64,000 nt of DNA from Anniella stebbinsi (lineage: Eukaryota > Chordata > Lepidosauria > Squamata > Anniellidae): NCBI GenBank assembly GCA_029215795.1, contig JARDYH010000006.1:28225501-28289500 (forward strand). Reading direction: 5' to 3'. This document shows, piece by piece, positions 20,246-31,224 of this stretch; position 1 is the first letter of the stretch; each line of letters begins with the position of its first letter. The notes beneath the pieces were generated by a model that was not told the origin of the DNA, made no database searches, and saw nothing but the letters and a program-made list of their open reading frames with translations. The position numbers were made by a program, and so were the translations under genes.

Positions 20246-21070
20246 TAGGGGTGTGCACAGACCCCCCCGGATCGGATCGCGACCCAGATCGGGAACTCCA
20301 ATTTTGTCCCGGATCAGATCGGACAAAATCGGAGGCCCCCGGACCAGATTGGGTCCGATCCCAATCCAAAAATCGGGTCAGTCGCCATTTCCCCCCCCCC
20401 ATAGACTTGCATTGGTAAGCTCCCTACCCCGTGCTCCTTACCCCGCCAGGCGCCAGCGGATGGAAGCGGATGGCCCTGGGGGGGTAAGCCCCCTCCCCCT
20501 GCTTACCTTCCATGGCCGTCCGCTCCTGTCCGCCGCTGGCTGCTACTGCGAGCAGGCTTCGTGGCTTGTCCCTAGGTAGCGTGCCAGGTGATGTCATCAC
20601 CTGGCACGCTACCTAGGGGCAGGCCCCGAAGCCCGCTCACAGTAGCGGCCAGCGGCGGACAGGAGCGGACATCCCCCAAAGGTAAGCGGCGCGTGGGGCC
20701 CCTCCCCCTCCCCCTCCCCCCTCCCCCCTGCTTTCCTCCCCGGAAGGTAAGCCCCTGCCTCTGTTGTTCGCTTCCATCGGTGGGCGCCCGCTGGCGCCCA
20801 CCGATGGAAGCAGACAGCCTCGCCAGGGAAGCCCCCACCCCGCTGTCCGCTTCCATCGGCGGGCGCCCACTGGCACCCGCCAATGGAAGCGGTGGTGGGT
20901 GCCAGTGGGCGCCTGCCGATCCGCCAATCCACCCGATCTGGATCGGGACCTTTCCGGATCGGATTGGATCGGCCGATCCAGCGGTGAGATCGGAAATTAG
21001 ATAATTGTATCCGATTTCCCCTGGATCGGATTTGGATCATGGATCGGACCCGATCCAGTGCACACCCCTA
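20246..21070. mobile_element. GC-rich hAT-type foldback element 3 (one hairpin unit)
   Basis: 825 bp; left end TAGGGGTGTGCACAGACC, right end in reverse complement TAGGGGTGTGCACTGGATC. Perfect 8-bp duplication GATGAAAC (20238-20245 and 21071-21078). It carries a single hairpin of about 180 bp around GGTGATGTCATCACC (centre 20594), framed by CTTACC (20503) and GGTAAG (20681), plus GCGCCCGCTGGCGCCC palindromes. It is more diverged from elements 1, 2 and 4 than they are from each other, so it is likely an older or separate subfamily. The paralogous repeat at 31490-31530 shows the uninterrupted site. Confidence 0.92.
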
Positions 21071-21078
21071 GATGAAAC

Positions 21079-21150
21079 CCTTTCGATTTTAGTAAGTTTA
21101 TAACAACCCACCTCCTGATTTCCATTTAACCTCATAGAATCCTTATTTTA
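21079..21150 (+). repeat. Repeat family Y, right part after element 3
   Basis: TTCGATTTTAG and AACCCACCTCCTGATTTCC correspond to TTAGATTTTCTG and GACCACCTCCCAATTACC at 31510-31555, so the family resumes directly after the transposon duplication. Confidence 0.65.
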
Positions 21151-21189
21151 CTGATTGCCTTATCTAATGGAGGCACTACTGTGCCTCCA

Positions 21190-21418
21190 ATAATTATTAT
21201 TAGATTTATATCCCACTTTTGTTTCCTCGTGCATGAAACCCAAGTTGCTACATAGTACTTCTCCTGTTCATTTTATCCTCACAACAGCCCTGTGACATAT
21301 GTTAGATTGAGTCAGTGACTGGCCAAAAGTCACTCAGTGAGCCTCATGGCCAAATGGAGACTAGAACCTGGATCTCCGAAGTCCCAGTCCAACACTCTAA
21401 CCATTACCCCACGCTGAT
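21190..21418 (-). mobile_element. tRNA-derived SINE of Sauria-SINE type, reversed
   Basis: On the minus strand: GGTTAGAGTGTTGGACTGGG, GATCCAGGTTCTAGTCTCC (B box), GAGTGACTTTTGGCCAGTCA, CACAGGGCTGTTGTGAGGAT, and a tail with GGGATATAAATCTAATAATA. This order matches what I recall of the Sauria SINE family (tRNA head, conserved body, LINE-like tail). Nearly full length with scattered changes. Confidence 0.75.
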
Positions 21419-21507
21419 TGTGAACTCATCACTCAAACACATAGCCCTAATGAATTCTGAGGATTTTATTATGCAATGAATAGAAAAAATAAATACCAGT
21501 ATATTGT

Positions 21508-21632
21508 AGCTTAAGGTTGCAATCCTATGCCTGTTTAGACAGAAAAAAGTCCTACAATTTCTAGCAATCCCCAGCCAGCATGTAGCTGTAGAACTTGTTC
21601 TGTCTAAACAGGCATAGGATTGTGCCCTCATG
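21508..21632. mobile_element. Small foldback MITE (CAATCCTATGCCTGTTTAG)
   Basis: Left arm GTTGCAATCCTATGCCTG, TTTAGACAGAAAAAAGTCC; right arm GTTCTGTCTAAACAGGCATA, GGATTGTG is its mirror. A short loop contains CAATCCCCAGCCAGCATG. Half copies lie at 5342 and 35818. Confidence 0.75.
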
Positions 21633-21804
21633 CTCTTACTACTGCCAGTAAGTCTTGAGAAGGCATTTTCAGCTGGTTGGGGGAGGGGGGGGAGAGAGAG
21701 AATAATTTAATTTTGATCAGAATATGTTTCACAAATCTCAGATTTGTCTAGAAACTCCCATCTTCAGTACTATGAAACAAGATGAATTGATTTGGCATGA
21801 AAAG
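21633..21804. other. Spacer between repeats, with a G/GA-rich tract
   Basis: A GGGGGAGGGG/GAGAGAGAG tract lies at about 21680-21702; otherwise nothing is recognised. It ends in the octamer ATGAAAAG (21797-21804), the left duplication of element 4. Confidence 0.5.
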
Positions 21805-23114
21805 TAGGGGTGTGCACGGACCCCCCGGATCGGATCGGGACCTCCAATTTTGTCCCGGACCGGTTCGGACAAAATCGGAGGCCCCCCGGACCGGATCGAG
21901 TCCGATCCCGACCCAAAAATCGTACATTTTTGGATCGGCCGCCATTTTTTTCCCCATAGACTTGCATTGCAATGCAAGTCTATGAGGAAAAAATGGCGGC
22001 GGGTGGGTAAGGGGGGGCCTAACTCCCTCCCCCCCCGGGGCCGTCCGCTGTGGACGGCCCCGGCAGGTAAACCCCCTCCCCCGCGCTCCCTACCCCCCCT
22101 GGGGCCGCCCGCTTCCATCCGCTGGCGCCCGCGGGCGCCAGCGGATAGAAGCGGACGGCTCCGGGGGGGGGGTAAGCCCCCTTCCCCGCCACTTACCTTC
22201 TCGGCCCGTCCGGCGCCGGCGGCTACTACCAGCGGGCTCCGCGGCCTACTCTCGAGTAGCGCGCCGGGTGATGACATCACCCGGCGCGCCACCCTGGAGC
22301 AGGCCGCGGAGCCTGCTGGGAGTAGTAGGCGCCGGCGCCGGACGGGAGCCGCCGGGCCGGGCAGGTAAGGGCCCCCCTCCCCCCTCCCCCCTCCGCACGC
22401 CCCCTCCTCCCCTCCACGCACCCCCTCCTTACCTTTCCGGCCCGGCGGCTCCCGTCCGGCGCCGGCGCCTACTACTTCCAGCAGGCTCCGCGGCCTGCTC
22501 TAGAGTAGCGTGCCGGGTGATGACATCACCCGGCGCGCCATCCTAGAGCAGGCCGCGGAGCCTGCTGGGAGTAGTAGGCGCCGGCGCCGGACGGGAGCCG
22601 CCGGGCCGGAAAGGTAAGGGCCCCCCTCCCCCCTCCGTGCGCCCCCTCCTCCCCTCCACGCACCCCCTCCTTACCTTCCCTGCCCGGTGGCTCCCGTCCG
22701 GCGCCGGCGCCTACTACTACCAGCAGGCTCCGCGGCCTGCTCTAGAGTAGCGCGCCGGGTGATGACATCACCCGGCGCGCCACCCTAGAGCAGGCCGCGG
22801 AGCCTGCTAGTAGTAGTAGGCGCCGGCGCCGGACGGGAGCCACCGGGCCGAGAAGGTAAGTGCCCCCCTCCTCCCCCCCCCGCTGTCCACTTTCATCGGC
22901 GGGCGCCCGCTGGCGCCCGCCAATGGAAGCGGCGGTGGGCGCCAGTGGGCGCCCGCCGATCCGCCGATCCGCCGAACCGGTTCGGAGCTTTTTCGGACCG
23001 GTTCGGATTGGATCGGCCGATCCAGCTGCGGGATCGGAAATCGGATAATTTATCCGATTTCCCACTGGACCGGACTCGGATCGTGGATCGGGTCCGATCC
23101 AATGCACATCCCTA
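21805..23114. mobile_element. GC-rich hAT-type foldback element 4 (three hairpin units)
   Basis: 1310 bp; ends TAGGGGTGTGCACGGACC and, in reverse complement, TAGGGATGTGCATTGGATC. Perfect 8-bp duplication ATGAAAAG (21797-21804 and 23115-23122). Hairpin centres at about 22274, 22523 and 22765. Compared with elements 1 and 2 it lacks a 12-base GGATCGGG-type subterminal repeat near the left end. A continuous open frame on the minus strand (21738-22421) crosses the element and runs into flanking DNA, so it is not a transposase. Non-autonomous. Confidence 0.92.
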
Positions 23115-23588
23115 ATGAAAAGAGCTATCTGTGAGTATGGGTACAGCTGTCTGTGTGAGTTGCCCTTAAGAGACAATGCCTCTTTAGACCTGATAAAAGA
23201 TCAATAATACCCAGTATTATTCAGGTGATGTGTCTCAATGGCATAGGTAATGGGTGGAGATGACTCAGTGTTATTCCCCCTCACTAGATAAGGGCCCTGT
23301 TCAGAAGCCGCCTTAACCACTGTGGTTTAAGGTATCTCCTGAACAGGAGTGAGGAGACGTGGTGTGCTAGGTCTGTGTGTAAATAGGAAACCGTTTTTGG
23401 AGCAGGACTGGAAAAGTCACAAAGCTGAATTGTTCTCTGCAAGAATCTTATGGTGTTGGTTGGTGTCTGGGTTAAAAAGAAAAGAAAATCTCCAATGGAG
23501 GAGGTGGGATTTCAGGGAAAACAGCTGTAGGGAAGGCCTTTTGGCTAAGATCAAGCATAGCTACAAGATTAGTGTAACATGTTACTTG
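23115..23588. other. Mostly unique DNA with one tiny foldback
   Basis: A 59-bp foldback at 23289-23347 begins CCTGTTCAGAAGCCGCC and ends GGTATCTCCTGAACAGG; its arms meet at AACCACTGTGGTT. It resembles the MITE splitting the SINE at 44463-44652. Nothing else was recognised. Confidence 0.5.
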
Positions 23589-23589
23589 G

Positions 23590-23790
23590 CTCTTATAACA
23601 TTAGAAGAGTCATGCTGGATCAGACCAAAGGTCTATCTAGTCCAGAATTCTGTTCACACTGTGGCTGACCAACTGCCTGTGGGAAACCCTCAAGGGGGGC
23701 ATGAGGGCAATAGGAGCCTCTCACTCATGTTCCCCAGTAGCTGGAGGTAGTCCAACACATCTGGACAGAACCAGGCAGGGAAAGGTTGGC
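23590..23790 (-). mobile_element. CR1 LINE 3' UTR, reversed
   Basis: Minus strand ends TAGACCTTTGGTCTGATCC, AGCATGACTCTTCTAATG, the characteristic CR1 tail also found at 29910-29957 and 58890-58940. The upstream part has CTACTGGGGAACATGAGTG and CAGTTGGTCAGCC as in the other copies. Confidence 0.75.
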
Positions 23791-24520
23791 ATACATCTAT
23801 AATTAAAGTTTAAATTGGGTTTCGACCTTCCTTCTCCCCACCCCCTACCTTGCAGATCATTTATCAAAAATGAGGGTTGTTTCTAATCCCGAACTCCACT
23901 TTATCTTGAGAAAAAACCTCTCCAAGGCCTCGCAGTGACTGCTTGCATGCTGTCAGCTGGGTCAATACTGAATATGCTTTGGAACAAGCTACGTTACTCT
24001 CTGTCTTGTTTATTTGTATAATGGGAACAAAATATGCCGTGAAATCTACACTACTCAAGAATTTGGATTTCCTGGAAGACTCTGTTCAAGAAGTGTAGAT
24101 CTGGGAGAAATGAAAAGGCAATTTACTACATGAACTTCAGGGAACATCGCTTAATAGTGGAAAAGTAAGTGAGGGTAATTTATTAGTGCAACTAGGAGAG
24201 TGTTTGGAAAGGAGCTTCACACAATAGCTTGTCATTGTATTTGCCCCAAAATGCCATTCCTTTCTGAAACACCCCCATATACACATTTATTTGAGAAGAG
24301 CACATGATCTCATCAGTGCGATATTGCATGGGAACCTGGAGCATCCTTCTCAGATCTCACACTGAGCCACTGGCACCTCAAGAAACATTATCACCTCCAG
24401 TTGGCCAATTTGTGCAGTTAGGCCCACCTTGCTTTGGGAATTACAGTTTTTTGCACTTACATTAAGAACACATGAACTGACTCAGTACTGCCTGCACTGA
24501 TTGACAGTTGCTCTCTAGAG
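23791..24520. other. Unique DNA, no feature seen
   Basis: No repeat, RNA gene or coding signal was recognised. Confidence 0.4.
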
Positions 24521-24524
24521 TGTC

Positions 24525-24760
24525 AGGCCCTTTCCACACCAGGCTGTTTGCCTGAGATGGCCCCAGGCTGATCCCTGTGTGCCGATGGAGTGTATTAGGT
24601 ACTTCCGGTATCGCCCTCTCTCCCTCTACACCCCTATGGTGTAGAAAGGGCCTCAGTCTTTGCCAGCCCTCCCCAGAGACTGAACCTAGGACCTTTTGTA
24701 TGCAAATTATGTATTCCACAACTGAGCTAAGGCCCTTTCTAGGAACCTTACCCCTTTGCA
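24525..24760 (-). repeat. Mosaic of foldback repeat and SINE head
   Basis: 24525-24650 shares CCTCTACACC...GGTGTAGAAAGGG with 39495-39530 and an upstream GATCCCTGTGTG block comparable to 39060-39090. At 24665-24745 the minus strand has CTTAGCTCAGTTGTGGAATA and TCCTAGGTTCAGTCTCTGG, the A and B boxes of a tRNA-derived SINE. The two are fused or nested. Confidence 0.5.
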
Positions 24761-24769
24761 AACAGCACA

Positions 24770-25380
24770 CCTCATGAATGTCGATGGAGGAGATGGTTGA
24801 TGGAGGAGATGGTGCAGATGAGATGTCTAAGATACCTCAAATCATCACAACAACAGCACCAGGCAACAACACACTGGCTTGTCATTGAATCATGGCTCGT
24901 CGTTGAATTGTGGACTATTGTGTGAACCCAGATGTGCTAACAAACCATGATTTATTTGCCCTGGAATGTCATGTTGTGTGAACCATCTCTCTCTCGCTCT
25001 CGCTCTTTTCAATAGCTGCTCACTCTCAGCAGGGGCTATCTTGTATTGCCTTGTTGTTTGCTTTAGCAGCAAAGTGGCTGCTGTGATCTGGGCTACTAGA
25101 GGAGATTTCAGGGGTGGAGAGAGGAGACCTACCACTTGTTAACAGTAGGGAGGCTGGCGGGTGGGGAAGAGGAGAACACAGAAGCAATCAGCCAATTAGC
25201 TATGATGGGGGAGGAACCCAAGAGGCAGAAAGCAACATGATTGGCTAGCTGCAGTGGTGCACTGTGCAGGTGTTCAAGGTCGAGGGGAAATTGGATGTGC
25301 TGGAAAGAGAGAGCAATATGGACCTACCCTGGGACATTTTGCAGCACAGGGTGGAGCAGAGCATTATTCATTAAACAAAA
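24770..25380. other. Repeat-like but unclassified DNA
   Basis: 24860-25000 shows loosely inverted GGCTTGTCATTGAATCATGG and GTCGTTGAATTGTGG blocks and two GTGTGAACC motifs, suggesting a decayed foldback. A GATGGTTGATGGAGGAGATG direct duplication is at 24783-24815. No coding signal. Confidence 0.35.
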
Positions 25381-25384
25381 AACC

Positions 25385-25835
25385 TATGGCAACAGGTTGG
25401 GGAAGGGCTGCTCTAAACAAAAAAAGAGAAGTAGGTGGCCCTAAGTTGTTCATCATCAGTTTTCCACGACCCCACATTCACCTCTGCATATCATAGTCTC
25501 CATCCTGTCCTCATGGTTTATCTGCTTTGGAAGAATGAGAAGTTCACTTGCACTTTCTGCCTCCTCAGGGAGGATGTGGCATTAAGGCTTGTGAGCCTTA
25601 ACTCCCAATTTCCCTGCTTTTTGGTGCTTGGTTGGAAACTGTAGAGCCTTAATGTTGTTTTTGTAAACCATAGGTTTTTTCTTTAATGAATTTCATGGCT
25701 TTGTATTACACATGACTGGATATTATACAGTTGACAAGCAGCCAGCATCAGCTAGGATGTTACACCATTTTGACATCCAATACAAAATCAAAGCTAGTGA
25801 TATGTGTTGCACCCACTTTTCAAAATAATAAATGA
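25385..25835 (+). repeat. Unclassified repeat family Z, copy 1
   Basis: It shares with 61845-62300 nearly the whole sequence: GGGAAGGGCTGCTCTAAAC, AAAAGAGAAGTAGGTGGCCC, CATGGTTTATCTGCTTTGG, GTGAGCCTTAACTCCCAATT, CTTTTTGGTGCTTGGTTGG, GACTGGATATTATACAGTTG. A third, reversed copy is at 60268-60590. There are no coding motifs. Confidence 0.8.
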
Positions 25836-26165
25836 ACCCCAGAAGTTATGCTCTCTCACTTGAAATCTGAGGGGTCTCATTTGAACTTTTCAATAGCCAT
25901 TGTCCGCAGACAAAAGCTTTCTATGACTGACTCACGAAAAGAAGCATTTCATGTTTTGTATCTGTATTTGGAGACAACTAGAAAAATTGTTCTACTGGAA
26001 TAAAAAATCCCTGATTAATTCTGGAAGCACACAAGATGATACAGGAAAATATCCTATATTATAATAAGTTCCAGTTTACAATATTAATTATTATAGCTCA
26101 TTTTATGCTATATGCTTTTTATTCCTGTTTGCATCTTAAAGTAGCAGATTGTGATCATGTTGTGT
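25836..26165. other. Unique DNA, no feature seen
   Basis: AT-rich, with no repeat family or coding signal recognised. Confidence 0.4.
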
Positions 26166-26169
26166 CAAG

Positions 26170-26628
26170 TTTCAAGCCTGCATGGGCTGCATTTCCATCC
26201 ATAGATATTTACTTAAAAGACCCATGAAATTCCCTTGGTTCTTTAAAAGCAACGTATTTGCTTTTTAGATTTGCCACTCTCAGCATTCTGCCTGTGCTAT
26301 GTATGCCTGCTCCATCTGCCCTATTGTTCCCTGCAAGGTCCAGTCAGGGGAAGTCAGTAAATTAAACCCAGGGATGAAGGATGGGATTCCATCAAGTACA
26401 GCTGAGAGCATTTGCTGTAGGACATAGGCCTAACAGGAACGGTGAGGCCAGGTTTCTGGTAAACCCATCTAGGCAACCTTATGGCCTGATAGTCACTCTG
26501 TTTGGTAGCCTGCAGAAGCCTCATAAAGCAAATGGGCATATGAACACTGTTATTATGGTCTGCCACTTTGTTTGTCTTTAGTAGTCTGAGGTCCAGACCT
26601 CTTCAAAAGGGAGAATAGTGTTATGTCA
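26170..26628 (+). repeat. Repeat family X, left part (copy 2)
   Basis: It aligns with 63125-63580: GCATTTCCATCCATAGATAT, CAAGGTCCAGTCAGGGGAAG, GTAAATTAAACCCAGGGATG, TATTATGGTCTGCCACTTTG, TTTAGTAGTCTGAGGTCCAG. It stops at AGAATAGTGTTATG, where the hAT fragment at 26629 begins; the family's right part is missing here. Confidence 0.75.
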
Positions 26629-26655
26629 TAGGGTGACCATATGGAAAGGAGGACA
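26629..26655 (+). repeat. Terminal fragment of TGACCATATG-type hAT
   Basis: TAGGGTGACCATATGGAAAG and GAGGACAGG match the terminus of copies at 19614 and 33721. The rest is missing, and CR1 sequence follows at once. Confidence 0.65.
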
Positions 26656-27110
26656 GGCCATCCAACATCTTGTGATACTAAATTCTATGGTTAACCAGAA
26701 CTGTACACAGTATTCTAAATGTGGTTGTACCATAGATTTGTATAAAGGCAGTATGATACTGGCAGTTTTATTCTCAATTAATTTTCTTATGCCTAACATG
26801 GAGTTTGCCTTCTTTACAGCTGCCACGCACTGGGTTGACATTTTCATTGAGCTATCAACCACATTCCCAAGATTTTTTTCTTGTTTAGTCACTGCAGGCT
26901 CAGATCTCATCAGCGTATATGTGATGTTGGGATGCTTTGCTCCAGTGTGCATCACTTTACAAATGCTTATATAGAACTGCCATTGCCATTTTGATGCCCA
27001 TTTTCCCACTATGGAGAGATTCTTTTGGAGCTCTTTGTAATCTCACTTCATTTTAAAAATGCTAAATATTTTGGGGTCAGCAGCAAATTTGACCATCTCA
27101 CTGCTCACTC
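26656..27110 (-). mobile_element. CR1 LINE reverse-transcriptase fragment, reversed
   Basis: The minus-strand frame reads a run including [63 protein letters not shown], which matches the 29120-29400 element in the same order. These belong to the C-terminal half of CR1 ORF2 after the RT catalytic region. A stop and frameshift separate it from the rest. A dead 5'- and 3'-truncated copy. Confidence 0.85.
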
Positions 27111-27176
27111 CTAGTTCCAGATCAAATTATTATTATAATTAATAATAATAATTAGAAGTAGTAATACATTTATTGG

Positions 27177-27421
27177 TAGGCTGACCATATGAAAAGGAGG
27201 ACAGGGCTCATGTAACTTTAACAGTTGTAGAGAAAAGGGGATTTCAGCCAGTGTCATTTGTATGTAATTAGTTTCTGGTGAAATTCCCTTTTCATCACAA
27301 CAGTTAAAGGTGCATGCACTATACTAGAGTGACCATATACAAAAGAAGGCAGGGCCCCTGCAACTTTAACTGTTGTGATGAAGAGGGAATTTCACCAGGA
27401 ACTAATTGCATACAAATGACA
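27177..27421. mobile_element. TGACCATATG-type hAT foldback, copy b (right end lost)
   Basis: It starts TAGGCTGACCATATGAAAAG and continues through the central TAGAGTGACCATATACAAAA, but breaks at ACAAATGACATTC, before the outer right arm. An AATTAAAATTAAATTG stretch follows. It is preceded by an A/T-rich (TAA)-like tract (27121-27165). Confidence 0.8.
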
Positions 27422-28080
27422 TTCAATTAAAATTAAATTGAGCAATATTTCTAAACAGCCACATGGCTATTCTTGGTACTGGGTCAGATATAGTGATATA
27501 AGAGGATGTTCGAACTCCATTTAGTTGATCAGTTGCAAAGAAGCTTCTCTAGTAAGGAGGAAGGGGAAAGTCATATCTCCCCCTAGAAAAACCCATGAAG
27601 TAGATTAGGCTAAGAGTCTATAACTGGCCCAAAACCATCTAGTCAATTTCTTCTCCTGCTCACTTTCACAGAAGTGTAAAACAAATGTTTGGTAATGTTT
27701 GGGTGTATGGCATGTGCTACTTTTACCCTCACAACAACCCTGTAAGATAGGTTAGGCTGGAAATCTATGCCTGGGCCACTGTCTGTCTATGTCTGTGTGC
27801 CTGCCTCTTTCATATATACACACAGAAAGGCATCCTTGGGTTTGTTCTTTACTTACTACATACCATAAACTACGTGTGTATAGAGAAGTCTGTAACAAGT
27901 TATGCAATACACTCACTTTTCGCACTTCCTAATACATTTGTTTCCCAACTAACTTACCGCTAATACAGTCATGAATTTGACACTAAAAAATTGTATTTTT
28001 TTTTACTATATTAAGATTAAGGAATCCACATACATCAAGTGCAAATCAGAGAACCTGCCATTTTATATTACTATTCAAGA
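27422..28080. other. AT-rich DNA with a SINE tail fragment
   Basis: CCCTCACAACAACCCTGTAA and GATAGGTTAGGCTGG at 27725-27765 (reverse of a Sauria-SINE-like body) is the only repeat I recognise. The rest shows no gene. Confidence 0.45.
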
Positions 28081-28084
28081 ATTA

Positions 28085-28625
28085 AGATTCTTTTCCTAAT
28101 TATGCCTTACATGGAAATTGCCTTTTTCATAGTAGCTGGGTCAACATTTTTATCAAGCTATCCACCTCTCCGGCCCCAAACTCTTCCTTGGTCAGTCACT
28201 GCTAGTTAGCTCAGATCATATCAGTTTATATGTGAAATTGTGATCCTGCCCCCCCCCCCCAATGTGCATCACTTTATACTTGCTTACATCAAACAGCATT
28301 TGCCATTTTGATGGCCATTCTCTCGGTATGGAGAGATCTTTTTGGAGCTCTTCACAACCTCCCTTTCTTTTAGCAAGATTAAATAATTTGGTATCATCAT
28401 CAAACATGACCATGTCAATGCTCATTCCCCCCTCATTCTAATATTATGAGAAAGGGAGAGACTGCCTCCCTATCCATTTTCTGCACAACATGCATAATTA
28501 TGTATACCTTTATCATGTCTCCTCTATTCACAATTTGTTTAAGGCTACAGCACCTGCCCTGAGGAAACCACGCTGCTTGTGGTTTAACCAAAACCCAACA
28601 ATCATAAGGAATACTAAGAGAAGCC
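28085..28625 (-). mobile_element. CR1 LINE fragment, reversed
   Basis: Minus-strand reading includes MFDDDTKLFNL (the catalytic FADD box mutated to FDDD), CEELQKDLS, EWPSKWQMLFDVSKYKVMHIG. Upstream the match continues to about 28430 and, more weakly, to 28625. CR1-type RT remnant with frameshifts. A C-run lies at 28251-28260. Confidence 0.75.
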
Positions 28626-28735
28626 ATATGAACAAAAAGGAAAAGGAAGTATGAGCAAAAGCGTAGTACTTATTTAAATAGCTTGCCCCACTTTTTGCAG
28701 TGTATAAAGCAGCTTACACAAAGTAAAAGACTCTT

Positions 28736-29960
28736 GAACAAACTTGGCAGTCATAGAATAAGAGGAGAGGTCCTCCTATGGATCAGTAATTAGTTAAAGA
28801 ACAGAAAGCAGGGAATAAACGGTAAATTCTCCCGATGGAGGGAAGCAAATAGTGGGGTCCCACAGGGATCAGTATTGGGAACAATGCTTTTCATCTTGTT
28901 CATAAATGATCTAGAATTAGGAGTGAGCAGTGAAGTGGCCAAGTTTGCCGATGACACCAAATTATTTAAGGTTGTTAAAACACAAAGGGATTATGAAGAA
29001 CTCCAAAGGGATCTCTCCAAACTGGGAGAGTGGGCATCCAAATGGCAGATGCAGTTCAATGTAAGGAAGTGTAGGTAGTGCACGTTGAAGCAACCCCACC
29101 CCCAACTTCAAGTAAAACCTGATGGGATCCGATCTGGCGCTGACCAACCAAGAAAGAGATCTTGGGGCTGTGGTGGACAGCTCAATGAAAATGTCAACCC
29201 AGTGTGTGGCAACTGTAAAGAAGGCAAACTCCATGTTGAGCATCATAAGAAAATTAATTGAGAATAAAACTTCCAGTATCATACTGCCTTTATACAAATC
29301 TATGGTGCGACCACACTTAGAATACTGTGTACAGTTCTGGTCACCACATCTAAAAAAGATATTATACAGCTGGGAAAAGTGCAGAAAAGGGCAACTAAAA
29401 TGATTAAGGGACTGAAACATCTCGCCTATGAGAGAAAGTTACAACAGCTGGGATTATTTAGCTTGGAAAAAGGAGGCTAAGGGGAGACCTGATAGAGGTG
29501 TACAAAATTATGCATGGTGTGAAGAATGTGGATAGAGAGACATTTTCTCCCCTCCCATAATACTATAACCAGGGGTCATCCTGTGAAGCTGATTGGTGGG
29601 AGATTCAGGACAAATAAAAAGAAGTACTTCTTCACACAGCGCATAGCTAAATTATGAAATTCAGTACCACAAGATGTAGTGATGGCCACTAATTTGGATG
29701 GCTTTAAAAGGAGATTGAATAAATTCCTGGAGGAGAGGGCTATCAGTGGCTACTAGTCCTGATGGTTACGTGCCCAGTATCCGGGGCAGTAAGCCTGTGT
29801 GTGCCAGTTGCTGGGGAACATGGGTGGGAGGGTGCTGTTGCACCATGTCCTGCTTTGTTGGTCCCTGGTCGACAGCTGGTTGGCCACTATATGAACAAAG
29901 TGCTGGACTTGATGGACCCTCGGTCTGATCCAGCATGGCACTTCTTATGTTCTTAAAACG
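28736..29960 (+). mobile_element. CR1-type LINE, 5'-truncated, with RT core and 3' UTR
   Basis: The best LINE copy in the window. In order: an upstream RT segment with R-N-R-K-Q-like residues; GVPQGSVLG (about 28853-28880); MLFILFINDLE and FADDTKLF, the YADD-type catalytic box (about 28943-28966); LGEWASKWQMQFNVRKC; after a frameshift [38 protein letters not shown] and a thumb-like LGLFSLEKR segment; then a 3' UTR ending GATCCAGCATGGCACTTCTT, ATGTTCTTA. Two or more frameshifts and stops disable it. Endonuclease and ORF1 parts are absent, as is usual after 5' truncation. Confidence 0.9.
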
Positions 29961-30570
29961 ACCAGAAGTAAAATGTAAGATCAATATAAGATAAAAATGG
30001 GCACAATAATATTGACAAGAATCACAACAGAAATAGTACCCAGCCCCTATTGAGAGCCTGTGACATATGGAGAGAGGACAATATAGATAATGTATGATGG
30101 TATTTTTATTTTTAAAAGACAATTTTGCCTTGATACAAACAGGCTGCACAGCACTTTACAACCATTTATTTCAAAGGGACTTTCCCCCCTAAGTGCACTG
30201 TAGTCTTGATCCAAATAGGATCCTCCATACTCAGCATTTACATATGTTGTAGTTTTTGTACTCATAACAACTTGTTCTGAGTAGACATGCATAGGATTGA
30301 ATTGAAAATCAAGCAGCAGCAATGATCAAATGAATAAAAGAACACACACACAAAGCAACCAAGCAAGGAAGTTGTTAATTGTAGAATGCACAATTGTTTT
30401 GTAAAGGAAATGCTGCAGCCCATCCCCCACCCCCCAGGTTCCAATTTTGAGAAGGTTGCAATCCTCTACACACTGACTTGGGAGTAAGACCCACTGCACT
30501 CAATGGAACTTCCTGCGTAGACACACATAGAATTGAATAGAAAATTAAGCAGCAGAGTGAGAGAACACAG

Positions 30571-30622
30571 ACAGACAGACAGACAGACAGACACACACAC
30601 ACACATACACACACACACACAA
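30571..30622. repeat. (ACAG)n(AC)n microsatellite
   Basis: About seven ACAG units are followed by AC dinucleotides with one ATAC interruption. Lies inside unit two of the tandem array. Confidence 0.95.
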
Positions 30623-30811
30623 AACAAGAAAATAAGTTGTAAATTGTAGGATTATTATTCTGTTAAAAAGAAAAGAAAATCTTTACCCCCTCCACCCCTA
30701 TCCCCGAGGCTCCAATTTTTAAAATGCTGCAATCATCTGCATGCTTTCCTGGGAGTAAGACCCATTGCATTCAATGGAGCTTTTGAGTACGCTGCTAGCA
30801 CTGTTAAGGGA

Positions 30812-30813
<2 letters not shown>

Positions 30814-30850
<37 letters not shown>
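30814..30850. repeat. (CA)n microsatellite
   Basis: Uninterrupted CA run of about 18 units inside unit three of the tandem array. Confidence 0.95.
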
Positions 30851-30852
<2 letters not shown>

Positions 30853-31109
30853 GCAAGCAAGAAAGGAAGTTTTTAATTGTAGGAGTATTGTTGTGCTGGA
30901 AAGAAAAGGAAATCTTTACTTCCAGGATCTCCCCCCCACCCCACAACCACCCCAAGTTCCAATTTAAAAAAAAATGCTGCAATTGTCTACATGCTTACCT
31001 GGGAGTAAAACCCATTGCATTCAATGGAACTTACTTTTGAGTAGACTGTCGGCACTGTTAAGGGAATCCAGGAGGCAGTCAGTTACTCCCCCTGGCCTCT
31101 CAACATTCT

Positions 31110-31157
31110 AATCCAGTTGGAGAGGGAGGAGGGAGAGAGGGAGAGAGAGAGAGAGAT
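31110..31157. repeat. GA-rich purine tract
   Basis: AGGGAGGAGGGAGAGAGGGA is followed by (GA)n. Confidence 0.9.
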
Positions 31158-31224
31158 GCTACTCTGAGGGAGCTCCATTGGTTACCATGAGAGCTCATAA
31201 ATCGTATTTAAAAACAAACTAAAG

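Larger units (their letters stand above)
30270..31072 (+). repeat. Tandem array of three units of about 270 bp with internal CA microsatellites
   Basis: Units begin near 30274, 30517 and 30786. Each has, in order, a TAGAATTGAAT-like or GCACTGTTAAGGGAAT start, a CA-rich microsatellite (30343-30352, 30571-30622, 30814-30850), AAGCAAGGAAGTTGTTAATT, GTAG, a C-rich run, a GGTTCCAATTTT-type motif, ATGCTGCAATC and TGGGAGTAAGACCCATTGCA. A final partial unit ends at 31072. The GGGAGTAAGACCCATTG motif belongs to a repeat seen also at 52240 and 55870. Confidence 0.75.

Noticed and set aside
21738..22421. 227-codon open frame on the minus strand, the longest in the window
   Set aside because: It lies almost wholly in GC-rich foldback element 4, starts in a palindromic repeat and runs into flanking DNA; overlapping frames are open on the other strand and the composition (Gly/Arg/Pro/Ala) reflects CG-rich hairpins. 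No transposase motif.
28875..29403. Host reverse transcriptase or telomerase gene
   Set aside because: GVPQGSVLG, FADDTKLF and the tail TTCTTATGTTCTTA identify a CR1 LINE; frame breaks show that it is dead.
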